This document shows positions 7,442-16,600 of a DNA stretch of 32,819 nucleotides, one piece after another. The position numbers and the translations under genes are program-made. Where the stretch lies: the IMG/VR virus record IMGVR_UViG_3300017917_000013, positions 1 through 32,819 of that record. One strand, written 5' to 3'. Each line of letters begins with the position of its first letter. Position 1 is the stretch's first letter. The DNA is from a virus. Under the pieces are notes generated by a model. The model searched no databases. It had not been told where the DNA came from and saw only the letters and a program-made list of their open reading frames with translations.

Positions 7442-8386
7442 TTATTTTAGCATAGACATAATGGTTTTGTCAAATTCAATATTAAGTTTTTGTATTTCTT
7501 CGTCTGGCATATCGCCTATGTCTTTGTATTCTTTATTAAGTTGTATAACGGAAACACGAGATCCAAGTTTTTCAATTATCTTATCTTTCATATTTCCTCC
7601 CGCTTCATCATTATCGGCAATAACAATAATGTTATTGAAATATTTTTGAAGCAATTCTGTTTGTGAGTTTGATACGTTTGCCCCTAGTGTAGCAACTGCT
7701 GGAAACCCAACCTGATCTAATCTAATAGCATCAAAGGATGACTCTACTACATAAACCCTATCTGCAGTTTTTACCCTATGCAAATTAAACAATGTTTTAC
7801 TCTTTGGTAATCCTGGAGTATTTTTAAAATCTTTTCCTTCAATAGATCTTCCAACAAAACCTACTGGAATTCCTTCTGGACTATGAACTGGAATAGTCAC
7901 CATATCTTGTTTTTCTGAATATCCCAAAGCAAATTTAATAATTGAGTCTTGTGTTATTTTTCTATAAAGCATATAATTTTTTGCTCTATCCGAATCCATC
8001 ATTTGATTATTTAATCTTTTAATAATTAACTCATCATATGGAACATAGTCTGGCTTAATATATAACTTTTTATTAATTTCAATTTCAAGATCATTTTCTT
8101 GTTCTTTGCTTTTGATAAATCTAACAGCCTCAAAATATGTTCTTCCAGAAACATGCATTACTAATTCTACTAAATCCGCAACCTTTTGACATGAGAAACA
8201 AAAAAATGTTCCATTATTTTTATGAACTTCTCCTGCTGGAGTTCTTCTATTGCTATGGAAAGAACAAAAGATAATAAAGTCAGAGTCTACCTCAGACTCA
8301 ATTGTTATACCTGCTCCTGTGAGTACTCTTTTGATTTGTTCTTTGGAGTATGTATTACCTTGTGACCGTCTACCCCTGCTATCCAT
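7442..8386 (-). CDS. DnaG-type primase
   Basis: 314 residues. The N-terminal zinc finger is C41-x2-H44 ... C63-x2-C66, as in CHC2-type primases. The TOPRIM core follows, with Glu215 and Asp219 in VVESSFDAI, the D258-x-D260 pair in IADNDEAG, and a KDIGD segment at 288-292. It makes RNA primers for replication and would act with the DnaB-like helicase encoded just upstream. It is much shorter than cellular DnaG (about 600) because the C-terminal helicase-binding domain is missing, which is common in phage primases. The ATG at 8386 lies 82 bases inside the upstream gene; the zinc finger begins only 40 residues in, and no better start is visible downstream of the overlap. Confidence 0.92.
   Translation of the reverse strand: MDSRGRRSQGNTYSKEQIKRVLTGAGITIESEVDSDFIIFCSFHSNRRTPAGEVHKNNGTFFCFSCQKVADLVELVMHVSGRTYFEAVRFIKSKEQENDLEIEINKKLYIKPDYVPYDELIIKRLNNQMMDSDRAKNYMLYRKITQDSIIKFALGYSEKQDMVTIPVHSPEGIPVGFVGRSIEGKDFKNTPGLPKSKTLFNLHRVKTADRVYVVESSFDAIRLDQVGFPAVATLGANVSNSQTELLQKYFNNIIVIADNDEAGGNMKDKIIEKLGSRVSVIQLNKEYKDIGDMPDEEIQKLNIEFDKTIMSMLK
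7444..7473 (-). promoter_or_regulatory. strong promoter for the SSB-polymerase-recA operon
   Basis: On the minus strand TTGACA (7468-7473) is followed by an 18-base spacer and TAAAAT (7444-7449) with an extended TGC just before it. This is the best full sigma70-like promoter found in the window. It overlaps the last codons of the primase gene. The expected start near 7437 gives a leader of about 18 bases that contains the AAAGGAG ribosome site of the SSB gene. Confidence 0.7.
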
Positions 8387-8631
8387 TCGCTCTGCTTTCT
8401 TCCTGTATATATCCCGTATATCGATAATTTAAATTCAAAACTTTTCTTCTTCTCATTATAGTCTACCGTAAAATCTGGATCTATGTCAAACCTTGGCACA
8501 TATCCAGTTAGTTTCATTTCTGAAACCAGTAGTCTTATATATTCAATTTTTAGTCTTGCCAGTGCTGATTCATCATGGATTACCCCTTCTAGGGCAAATC
8601 GCTTAATTTGCTTATGATGAAAATTTTGCAT
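8305..8631 (-). CDS. hypothetical protein between helicase and primase
   Basis: 108 residues, not recognised. The N-terminal half is helical (HKQIKRFALEGVIHDESALARLKIEY) in two amphipathic segments; the second half is strand-rich and charged (FTVDYNEKKKSFEFKLSIYG). No metal motif, signal or membrane segment is seen. Its last 27 codons overlap the start of the primase gene in another frame, and it follows the helicase gene by 12 bases, so it is almost certainly expressed with both and may serve the primosome. There is no ribosome site before the ATG; instead a TATAAT sits five bases upstream, as expected of a leaderless transcript. Confidence 0.75.
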   Translation of the reverse strand: MQNFHHKQIKRFALEGVIHDESALARLKIEYIRLLVSEMKLTGYVPRFDIDPDFTVDYNEKKKSFEFKLSIYGIYTGRKQSEWIAGVDGHKVIHTPKNKSKEYSQEQV

Positions 8632-8636
8632 ACCAT

Positions 8637-8642
8637 ATTATA
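8637..8642 (-). promoter_or_regulatory. -10 box (TATAAT) placed for a leaderless transcript
   Basis: TATAAT on the minus strand ends five bases before the ATG at 8631, and no Shine-Dalgarno sequence lies between. A start point six bases downstream of the -10 would be the A of the ATG. The -35 is poor (about three of six consensus bases) and there is no extended TG. Confidence 0.4.
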
Positions 8643-8643
8643 A

Positions 8644-9864
8644 CTACTTATCTTCATAGTCTTTATAACGGTAGTAACCCTTATCAAAGTCTGCTTGAAC
8701 CAAAAACTCTCCCATAAAGCCGTTTCTGTTCTTTCTAAACACACATTCTAGGATGTCGCTATTGGTAGCACGACCCATTGCCAATACCCAGTCAGCATCG
8801 TAGGCTATCTGACGGGACCAAGCAGTTTGACCTAATGTTGGAACAGTATCTAGTTTAGTAACATCATCAGGTGTGGCAGATGATATTGCCATAATGGGAA
8901 CCTCTTCTCCAATAGCCATAAGTTTAAGTTCTCGTGAAAGGTTCTTCATTCGTACCGTTTCATTATCTGACTTTTGGTTTGGAGACATCAATTGTAGGTA
9001 ATCAACAATTACAAAGTCTGGCTTGTATTGATCAATTTTTCCACGAAGAACTGAAGGTGTAATGTCTCCACCAGTATCATTAGAAATAATATGAAACTCT
9101 GGTTTACCAGCAAGATTCTTAGCATGCCATTGCTTCAACATATCTAATTCAATTTGTCCAGAACTGATCTTTCTGTGAGACCAAAGACCTTCACCCATAA
9201 TTGTAAAAACACGATTACGAACTTCAGTCTCAGACATTTCTAGTGAAATTACTAATGGCGACTTGCCTTGTTTCCATGCCTGTACTGCAAAGTATAAAGA
9301 AAGCCATGACTTACCAATTCCTGGATATGCAAGGAACACACCAAGTTGTCCTGGCATAATTCCTGCAGGAAGATAGTTATCAAATCCTGGTAGTCCAGTT
9401 TTAATTCCAACTTGACCCAACTCTTGTTGCCTCTTTACATTTTCAAAATATGCAATTGCAGAATCTAAGTCTGTCGCATCAATGTCACGAATAGCAGATG
9501 TATTCTTCTTTAACTCTGATGTTTTCATAATTAAAGATTCAAGGGCATCATTACCGTTTCCATTTTGAACTTCTGATGCTGTAGATCTAAGAATATCTTT
9601 TAAACTATCATTTAAGTATTCTGTTTGTAATTCTTCTAGGTGATGCTTAGTTGCACCAACACCTTCTACTGGTGTAAAGTCTCTAAATTTTTCAATGACT
9701 AATGTTTTTGGTGGAACAGAACTATTATGCTCAGTATAGTTTCTAATAAACTGCCAAATATCATTATGGGTTCTTAAAAGGTTTTCAACATTAGCCTGTA
9801 ATAGTATATGAATTTGCTTGTCTTCTAAAACCGCAGAGATTACTTTTGCTTCTGTATTATTCAC
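8644..9864 (-). CDS. DnaB-like replicative helicase
   Basis: 406 residues. The RecA-type motor is clear: Walker A at 179-186 (AYPGIGKS), the catalytic Glu at 209 in ISLEMSE, Walker B at 285-293 (VIVDYLQLM), and a later SRQIAYDADWVLA segment. The first 130 residues are a reduced N-terminal helical domain. It would unwind the fork as a hexameric ring and recruit the primase encoded downstream. The start is a GTG at 9864, overlapping the stop of the upstream gene by eight bases and preceded by AAGGAAG at a suitable distance. It is slightly shorter than bacterial DnaB (about 470). Confidence 0.93.
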   Translation of the reverse strand: MNNTEAKVISAVLEDKQIHILLQANVENLLRTHNDIWQFIRNYTEHNSSVPPKTLVIEKFRDFTPVEGVGATKHHLEELQTEYLNDSLKDILRSTASEVQNGNGNDALESLIMKTSELKKNTSAIRDIDATDLDSAIAYFENVKRQQELGQVGIKTGLPGFDNYLPAGIMPGQLGVFLAYPGIGKSWLSLYFAVQAWKQGKSPLVISLEMSETEVRNRVFTIMGEGLWSHRKISSGQIELDMLKQWHAKNLAGKPEFHIISNDTGGDITPSVLRGKIDQYKPDFVIVDYLQLMSPNQKSDNETVRMKNLSRELKLMAIGEEVPIMAISSATPDDVTKLDTVPTLGQTAWSRQIAYDADWVLAMGRATNSDILECVFRKNRNGFMGEFLVQADFDKGYYRYKDYEDK

Positions 9865-10165
9865 TTAGCCACTTCCTTGCCTTTTCTCTACGTTCTGCAC
9901 GTTCTTTTTCATCTATCGCTTGCTGCTCTTGCTTTTCAATTATAGCATCTGCATAATTTGCAAAATACTTCCATGCTGGATTTTGTGCAACACTAAAATA
10001 ATATTCTAGCAGATCATAGCATTTAGACATACCATATGACTCAATAAGTGCGTCTGCAGCCCACTGCTCTACATTTAAATTTAATGATGGCTTTTGCTCA
10101 TACTTTGCAGTATGAAACTTACTATAGCGACTAAGCAAAGCCATGCGGTCTTTGCGTTCAGCCAT
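9857..10165 (-). CDS. small helical protein, possible helicase-loader-like partner
   Basis: 102 residues, mostly helical. The middle region (about 37-75) reads like the C-terminal segment of phage replication-initiation or loader proteins: an ESYGMSKCYDLLEYYF stretch followed by NPAWKYFANYADAII, then a long Lys/Glu-rich helix. This resemblance is from memory of the pattern and is weak. It overlaps the DnaB-like helicase start by eight bases and shares its ATG with the stop of the gene before it (TAATG), so it is made together with the helicase. A role in loading or regulating the helicase is an inference from position. Confidence 0.7.
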   Translation of the reverse strand: MAERKDRMALLSRYSKFHTAKYEQKPSLNLNVEQWAADALIESYGMSKCYDLLEYYFSVAQNPAWKYFANYADAIIEKQEQQAIDEKERAERREKARKWLSE

Positions 10166-10374
10166 TATTGCTCGTTAACCTCTAACTTAGCCTCATTGAT
10201 TTTTTCAGTAAGTTTATCTTCTACAAACTTATAAACACGCTCAAATGCGTCATTTGTATTTTCATCATTACGCTTGCTATCAACAACTCCTAGATCAACT
10301 CTTAGCGATTGAAAGTTTCCAAGGTTAAGTGTATATCCTAAAGTTACAGATACTTTTGTTTCTTCGTTTTGCAT
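10165..10374 (-). CDS. hypothetical small protein
   Basis: 69 residues, not recognised. The first half is strand-like (VSVTLGYTLNLGNFQSLRV) and the second a charged helix (DAFERVYKFVEDKLTEKI). No metal motif, signal or membrane segment is present. A reasonable ribosome site (AGAAGGG) precedes the ATG, and its stop overlaps the next start as TAATG. Position at the head of the helicase-primase genes suggests a replication accessory or regulatory role, not proven. Confidence 0.7.
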   Translation of the reverse strand: MQNEETKVSVTLGYTLNLGNFQSLRVDLGVVDSKRNDENTNDAFERVYKFVEDKLTEKINEAKLEVNEQ

Positions 10375-10385
10375 TTCATACCCTT

Positions 10386-10931
10386 CTAGTTAATAGATTC
10401 ATTCCAAATAGGGATAAATCGTCCATCTTCAGTTCTCGTATAAGTAAGTATACCATCGCCCATTCTACGTGTCAACTCTTGCTTTGTAGGCGTAATATCA
10501 TTCGTTATTAAGTTATCTTTTCTTGGTCTGCCAATATGGTACGTAGCCAGTATATCACGTATCTCTCTTACTTGTGATTCTGAATAATATGATCTTACTT
10601 GCCATCCCCGTGCCCCGCCTTTTTGTGATCCAGTAGGAAATGGGATAACTCCTCGTTTCATTAATGATGGCATATATTTTTTATGCCTATTTACTAGATC
10701 GGCAGTCTGCCCAACAGTATAAGCCTTTTCCCTTTTATTTTTAAAATCAGTAATTAAACAACTTTCAATTCTATCTTTTGTAATATTATAAACAGACATA
10801 ATTCCATTTGACTTGTTCAAATGATGTACACGAACTAAGTCTCCGTTTAAAAACCAAACCTTTTTATTGCCAGGTATTACAGGGGCGAGATTGTAACCCT
10901 CGACCTCAAGACTTCCCTTTTTAGTAGCCAT
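10386..10931 (-). CDS. MerR-like helix-turn-helix DNA-binding protein
   Basis: 181 residues. Residues about 70-128 form a winged helix-turn-helix pattern of the MerR/excisionase kind: AYTVGQTADLVNRHKKYM, then a basic loop with PFPTGSQKGGARGWQ, and a final helix (SESQVREIRDIL). It is followed by an AT-hook-like GRPRK at 134-138. The N-terminal 60 residues form a strand-rich domain that could be a sensor or protein contact region. A clear ribosome site (GAAGAGGG) precedes the ATG, although the start lies 55 bases inside the upstream zinc-ribbon gene. It sits at the junction between tail and replication genes, so a transcriptional regulator of the phage is inferred. No operator was identified. 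Confidence 0.65.
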   Translation of the reverse strand: MATKKGSLEVEGYNLAPVIPGNKKVWFLNGDLVRVHHLNKSNGIMSVYNITKDRIESCLITDFKNKREKAYTVGQTADLVNRHKKYMPSLMKRGVIPFPTGSQKGGARGWQVRSYYSESQVREIRDILATYHIGRPRKDNLITNDITPTKQELTRRMGDGILTYTRTEDGRFIPIWNESIN

Positions 10932-11068
10932 TTTCCCTCTTCAGAACTTTCTGGTGGATTAAAAAATCTTCTTGTGCCACACATAATACAATAAACTTCA
11001 AGATGTGTTGATGAACTATAAATTCTATCAACAAACATACGACCTTTGCATTTATTGCATTTTATCAA
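10877..11068 (-). CDS. small zinc-ribbon protein
   Basis: 63 residues with two knuckles, C4-x2-C7 (KCNKCK) and C27-x2-C30 (YCIMCG), a classic zinc ribbon. The only possible start that keeps the first knuckle is a TTG at 11068, which overlaps the stop of the upstream tail gene as TTGA; the nearby ATG is out of frame. The 3' end overlaps the helix-turn-helix gene by 55 bases. The zinc knuckles suggest contact with nucleic acid or a protein such as RNA polymerase; with the neighbouring regulator this hints at a control function, but that is inference. Confidence 0.65.
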   Translation of the reverse strand: MIKCNKCKGRMFVDRIYSSSTHLEVYCIMCGTRRFFNPPESSEEGKWLLKREVLRSRVTISPL

Positions 11069-11490
11069 TTTGGTAATCCAACTGCTACAATATTAACATT
11101 TACAGATAAAATACCAGAAGATCCGAATCTTACAATACCAGACACGCTAGATGTAGTTACGCTAGTAAGAACAACAGATATGTCTTTTCCAGATACGGTG
11201 CCTCCTTCATTTACTGGTGTTGCTGTAACAACTGGAACATTTTTAAAATTATCTAATGTTGCGGTAAATGTTTGTTCTGTTCCAGCGTTAACGCTCTTAT
11301 TAATTGCTACTTGAACAGTTTTTGCATCTATTTTAAGATCTGATATTTTTTTGCTTTCACCATTAATTTTAGAATAGTTATTTCCAGAAGATGATATTTG
11401 TGTTGATAAATCATTAACAGCACTAACTAACTGATAAACATAAGTTACATCAATTGGTTGACCTCTTTGAGGTAATGGAATTTTTGCCAT
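11065..11490 (-). CDS. tail-tip structural protein
   Basis: 141 residues. The N-terminus (MAKIPLPQRGQPIDVTYVYQLV) and a helix with NDLSTQIS are followed by a Ser/Thr/Val-rich beta domain lacking cysteines, typical of small virion proteins near a tail tip. The beta part resembles an Ig-like or fibre-attachment domain. It is the last gene of the virion module. The start has no ribosome site, but an extended -10 lies nine bases upstream, so the transcript may be leaderless or nearly so. Its stop overlaps the zinc-ribbon start. Confidence 0.6.
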   Translation of the reverse strand: MAKIPLPQRGQPIDVTYVYQLVSAVNDLSTQISSSGNNYSKINGESKKISDLKIDAKTVQVAINKSVNAGTEQTFTATLDNFKNVPVVTATPVNEGGTVSGKDISVVLTSVTTSSVSGIVRFGSSGILSVNVNIVAVGLPN

Positions 11491-11499
11491 AGTTATTCA

Positions 11500-11508
11500 A
11501 TTATACCA
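11500..11508 (-). promoter_or_regulatory. extended -10 element (TGGTATAAT), near-leaderless
   Basis: TGG-TATAAT on the minus strand, ending nine bases before the ATG at 11490. No Shine-Dalgarno sequence fits between. A start six to nine bases downstream of the -10 would give a leader of zero to three bases. It overlaps the stop codon of the upstream gene. Confidence 0.5.
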
Positions 11509-12066
11509 CTACAAAGCGACAAAATCTGTCTCTAAATATGTAGCAGCATTAAACCTTTCTTTTATTTGTGTGACTTTTTGAACTGCAAATTTAATATAAT
11601 CTGGACCAGCAGGCCCCACCTTTTCTGGAAACTTCATTGAAAACCTTGTTCCATCTGAGGTTCCAACCCAGATCCAATCGCTATTTACTGATGCCTCTTG
11701 CCATTGTACATATACGTCAAATGACTTTATTGCTGCCTGGATTTTTTGTAACTCTTTTTCTTCTGCAGTTGGATTTGTTATCAACAAAGATGGCATTGTC
11801 CATGATATTTCTGCAATATGATCTGATGACTTTATTGCAACATTGTATGGAATGCTAGTTCCTTCAACATCGTTTGGGTCGAATCCAGTCTCATCTTCTG
11901 TATTTTGTGCTTCAAGTATATTGATTGGTGACCAGTGCGACAGTCTATTCTTGTCTTCTGAGATAACTCTGTATCTTATTTCATAGTTAAGAGTTGTGTT
12001 ATCACCTATAACACTTGGAAGATCTTTTTTTAGTATTATATTTTTTTTAATATTTTTGTCGGGCAT
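11509..12066 (-). CDS. minor tail protein with fibronectin III-like domains
   Basis: 185 residues. The order of strands resembles fibronectin type III: YEIRYRVISEDKNRLSHWSP in the first half and DHIAEISWTMP, FDVYVQWQE, WIWVGTSDG and YIKFAVQKV in the second, so one or two such modules are likely. In phages such domains decorate tail tips and help bind the cell surface. It starts at the stop of the preceding gene (TAATG). No enzymatic motif was found. Confidence 0.6.
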   Translation of the reverse strand: MPDKNIKKNIILKKDLPSVIGDNTTLNYEIRYRVISEDKNRLSHWSPINILEAQNTEDETGFDPNDVEGTSIPYNVAIKSSDHIAEISWTMPSLLITNPTAEEKELQKIQAAIKSFDVYVQWQEASVNSDWIWVGTSDGTRFSMKFPEKVGPAGPDYIKFAVQKVTQIKERFNAATYLETDFVAL

Positions 12067-13220
12067 TAGGCAACCCCTATTGCAAACCTAAACTCAATAT
12101 AGTTATTTGTATTAGGACTTTTAACAATGGTAGATGCTGTTGAATTTTGAACTATGCTGTATCCAGTTAATCCATACAGTGGATTGATTGTTGATACATT
12201 TTCTAATCTAATAGCGTCAAATGCTACGTAGTAGTTGCTAGAAGCAGAACCACCATCAATAACATTAGAATAAATCTGAACCTGATTCACCAAGTTCCAG
12301 TTAAATCCTGCAGTTGTATATAAGTCTTCTAACTTTTTAGATATAACATGATATCTATTATTAGCAAAATCATATTGTCCAGAACTTGTTCCATTTGTTA
12401 GCACTGCTTCAAACCTAGCATACTCAGATCCGTCAGCATTTGTAAAGTTGACTAGCACATTTACTGTATCTGGAACATCTGTTGATGATGACTTTGTCAC
12501 TAAAGAAAGCGCTAATCTAATTTCATCAGTAGGGGAGTTTTCAGAAAATGAGGCAATACTGCTTGGATAGACAATATATTTTCCGCCCACTGTAGAAAAA
12601 TGAGATCCGCTATAAGTTAGTGTTGATGAATCTCCACGCATTAAAATTGTATTGTTAAAAAATCGACTGCGTTCATATCTTTCTACACGATCTTCATTAA
12701 AAAATACTGCATTGTCTGCATTAGTTTCAAATACAAATAATTCATCTGTTAATGTCTGCCCATTATTAATATTAACCTTGTCAATAGTGCTTATGTTATT
12801 TATGCTTGTAGAGTCTAACTGCTCTGTTATTTTTGGAATATCAGAGTTAGATGTTCCATTATTGTATTGCCAGTTTTCTGTATCTGTAAAACCAAATATT
12901 GTTTTACTATCTGATTGACCAGCAGATGGATTAGCACCAGATGAAAATATGCCAACCTCTGTAATTTCGTATCTTTCTTCTGTTGGTAATTCTGCCGTAA
13001 GAACTAATTTATTAGTACCCCCATCATTTATATACCCTCTTGAAGAAATAGGAATTCTGAACATTTCAAAATCTAATGAAGTTTTAGACGAAAAGTCTGG
13101 CATTGTGTCTGAATTCAATATTGGTTTTTTACCGCAGCCAACTGCAATATGAGAGGCATAAGAAGGTGCCTGGCTCAATAAGAACTTGCTAATAATGGTT
13201 TTGCCTGTATTTGTAATCAT
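12066..13220 (-). CDS. tail-tip/baseplate structural protein
   Basis: 384 residues. The first 100 residues (NTGKTIISKFLLSQAP, SYASHIAVGCG, then ELPTEERYEITEVGIFSSG) resemble the N-terminal attachment region of phage tail fibre-type proteins, in which a GxGxxP-like turn is followed by the EITEVGIF strand. The remainder is a beta-rich Ser/Thr/Asn domain, possibly a receptor-binding or carbohydrate-facing part. It overlaps the upstream gene by four bases (ATGA) with ribosome site GAGGCG. The function is inferred from position and composition. Confidence 0.6.
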   Translation of the reverse strand: MITNTGKTIISKFLLSQAPSYASHIAVGCGKKPILNSDTMPDFSSKTSLDFEMFRIPISSRGYINDGGTNKLVLTAELPTEERYEITEVGIFSSGANPSAGQSDSKTIFGFTDTENWQYNNGTSNSDIPKITEQLDSTSINNISTIDKVNINNGQTLTDELFVFETNADNAVFFNEDRVERYERSRFFNNTILMRGDSSTLTYSGSHFSTVGGKYIVYPSSIASFSENSPTDEIRLALSLVTKSSSTDVPDTVNVLVNFTNADGSEYARFEAVLTNGTSSGQYDFANNRYHVISKKLEDLYTTAGFNWNLVNQVQIYSNVIDGGSASSNYYVAFDAIRLENVSTINPLYGLTGYSIVQNSTASTIVKSPNTNNYIEFRFAIGVA

Positions 13221-13693
13221 AATATCGCCTCATATATTGTACCACCTAAAGCAATTTGAACCTCTAATTGTTCATCTGCAAGGTTATTTACAGTCTCTAT
13301 AATTAAATTACCGTCAGCGTCAAAGTATATGTTTGTTCCATTTGGGCCATTGCCTTCGTTAGGAATTTTGTCGTCTAGTTTAATAGGATACTTAGTAAAG
13401 TGCTGTTCTGAAGTATCCTGTAACTTTAATATGTTATTAGGATTAAACTGAGACTGTATGTCTACCAGATTCTTAATAGGATTATAATAAAACTTTTGAC
13501 CATTGATATTGTTATTTCTTGCTATAGTTATAAGTTCTTGAGAACTAATATTTTCAAATAATAGATCTATAATCTGTTGCTCGTTGACAATTTCTTCTTC
13601 TGGAAGTATGTATTGAGGTGTAGAACTTTTTACCTGATCACTTAATTTAGGTTTTATGGTTGCTGGAACCTGTGGAATTGGATTTACTGACAT
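13217..13693 (-). CDS. tail-tip protein
   Basis: 158 residues, not recognised as a named family. The N-terminal third is Pro-rich (PIPQVPATIKPKL), the middle helical (EQQIIDLLFENI), and the end contains NIYFDADGNLIIETVNNL, an extended beta segment as found in fibre or adaptor proteins. A ribosome site (CGAGG) precedes the ATG. It lies between the long hub-like protein and the baseplate-type protein, so a connector in the tail tip is the likely role. Confidence 0.55.
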   Translation of the reverse strand: MSVNPIPQVPATIKPKLSDQVKSSTPQYILPEEEIVNEQQIIDLLFENISSQELITIARNNNINGQKFYYNPIKNLVDIQSQFNPNNILKLQDTSEQHFTKYPIKLDDKIPNEGNGPNGTNIYFDADGNLIIETVNNLADEQLEVQIALGGTIYEAIL

Positions 13694-13694
13694 T

Positions 13695-16600
13695 TTATAC
13701 CTCGCTTAGATAAACTGTCATTTTTGGCCCATCGACAGTTTTTCCGTATTCTATATTATATACTACAAATCTATCATCCGAACCTGCTACTAAATCTATT
13801 CCACTATTATCCTTATAGTCAATAGTTACTATATCTCCAAGTTGTATTGTTGGAATTGGAAATATCTCAACACCTACTGATTTTTTAGCAGACATTAGTT
13901 TGTTTATTAACCAAGACATTAACTCTTCTGCTTGATCCTGAGTTTGTATGTATTCTGCATTAATACCAAACTCGTTAATTCCATAATTAATTCTGCTCAA
14001 CTTAATATCATTATATTGATTTAATGCCGTTGTTGGTGATGTAACTACGGATGTTCCACTTAATTGAGGATCAGACAAGTTGCCACGTTTTTTAAAATAT
14101 TCATCGACTGTATATTCGTGTGTTGTGTCTTGAGTAAAAGTGATACCCTGAATTTTTAGATAATTCCCAGATGATTCATCTAGGCTTAATGCTGTATCTG
14201 TATTATTAAAGATTAAAAATTCTGCACCGTAAGCACCAGCAAAGAATCCAGATATACTGTATCCTTTAAACTTGTTAAATGTTGGTGCAATTTGTGCATA
14301 TAATGCTGGATAAGATTTATCATATTTAATATTAAAATATGCACACTCTCTCATTACGCTACCAAACTCATCATAGTATAAGTTATATTTTGGCGTAGTT
14401 TGTGCAGAGATTCCAGATAGGTAGGTTGATTGAATCATTCCACTTAAAGTGTATTTTGCAAAAGCATTATTTACTGATATTGTAGAAACTCCAAAAATAT
14501 CAGATATTGGCTCTGCTATTGCAAAAGAAGAATTTTGAGAATAGTTTTGATCTAGTGCATATATATTTTCAAATATACATTTAGATGATCCACGAACAAA
14601 TAAAGCAGTATTATTAAACATATTTATAGGGTTATCATCATCAACAGTTGCTATTAATTGATTATTGACATATAGGTAGAATCTACGTATTTTATCTATG
14701 TCAACATACTCTACTGCAAGATCATATACTGTACTATTTTCTTCTCCAATAACTCTTTGCTGACCTGCAAAAGATCCATCATCTACAGCAATCTTAGCCA
14801 AGCCACCATATAATTTAATTGGGATAGCATTATTTGATGCTGCATCTTTTTGTATTTTATAAAATATAACATTATTAATTGCTACACCTTGATTGATATA
14901 AGAGTTAATGTTTGCATCTGTTAAAGCAATTAGTTCAAAGTAGTACCCGTTGTTTGTTTTTTCATCTATACCAACAGCAATACCACCTGAGCCACCGCCA
15001 ATATTTATTTGTTGTTCTGCAGTTCCAGATCCTGGAATTTGATAATAGGACATAGAGCCAAGCGCTGTTTGTTTTTCATTATCCTGCAACTGACCAATAA
15101 TTCTCATTCGTGTTCCAAAATGTTTATAAGCATCTGTTAATGGTTTATATACATAAGATAAAAAGTTTAATGGTTTTTCGGTAGTTTTAAAACTTGGGCC
15201 ATTTAAAACAAACGCTGAGGCCTGTACTGTTCCAGTCTGAGTAGACTGTAGACTATTTATTTCTGTTTCCGAAAGACTTGTATTTGCTAAAAAGTTTTTA
15301 ATAATACTATTTCTTGTAGAGCCTTTTGCTAAATCATTATTAACTCCTGCTGGTAAATTTAAATTAGATACTTCTGGTAGTTCTGTATTTTCATTAATAT
15401 TAAATAAATATTCAGAACTCATATAGCATCCTCTAACATTATCATTACTACTCCAAGAAGATGGCAAGCCAGCATAGTGGTATGTTATGGGTGTTCCAAA
15501 TTGACCACGACCATGTTCAAATACTTCTCCATTTTTTATTCTTACAGAATTATTAAATGTTTCATAATAAGGTGTGCAATAAATTCTTATCAATCCTGTT
15601 GGATATATTTTTCCATTAAATGGCAAGGATGCAAAATACTTTTGATATTCTTGATTACTACTTATCCAAACTTTACCAGTACCAGTAATATCAAACTCTA
15701 CAGAATCATATCTAATAACCTCTCCACCAGAATAAAAATATCCATTATATCTAGTTAGCCAATATATATTTTCACCAACATCTAAAATATTATTTGTTAT
15801 AACATTATTAACTACTATTGGAATATCTGATGATAGATCTGAGTTTAATGGCATGGCTGATAAAGAATAACTAGACTGATCAGAGGCCTTCTCGTTGATT
15901 GTTTTTGTTGTTTGATCTCCAGATACCTCCCACAGCAGAGAAGGCTTGTATACCCAGTTTCTGGCGTTATTAGAGGTATCTACGGTATATGCCTGCTGTA
16001 TTGACTTAAATGATTTTTGAATATATCTCTCAGTATAGTTAATCTTTCCACTGTTATATATTTTTTTATCCTGTGAAGAAATTGTAATAATATTAGGCAT
16101 TTTATTAGTTGTCAATTTTTCATTTTCAACTATGTTATTTTTTTGATGCGTTTTAGATCCAATCAATGTAAAGTCTGTTGATCTTTGACTTTCGCTTGGC
16201 ATCAAATAATTTTTGCTCATTACAATAAAGTTATTATATTCATCAAAATACATTGCTGACTGAGTTGATATTGCTAGTTCATTTAAAATTTCAGCAACAT
16301 TTTTGTTTGAAGATATGAAGAAAAATGGAATAACTGGGTCTTGCTCATCTGCTGTTCTATAAAAACTATAATTGCTAAATCCAATAGAATCTAATAATAA
16401 AGAAACTGCATAACTTAAAGAACACTCTGTAATTAATATTTCTGGTGCTGGTGTTGATTCAAATAAAAAGAATAAATCTCTAAGGGTTATTGCTACAGTT
16501 TTTCCAGTAATATCTGCCTGTGGAAAACCTTCTGAATATAAAGTTTTTAATGGAACAGTATAATTATTTTGATTATCAACATCCATAATTGTTTCATAAA

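Noticed and set aside
9939-9947. Another TGCTATAAT on the minus strand, 75 bases before the helicase start
   Set aside because: It falls inside coding sequence (Ala-Ile-Ile codons), has no -35, and the helicase already has a good ribosome site and coupling; too likely to be chance to list as a promoter.
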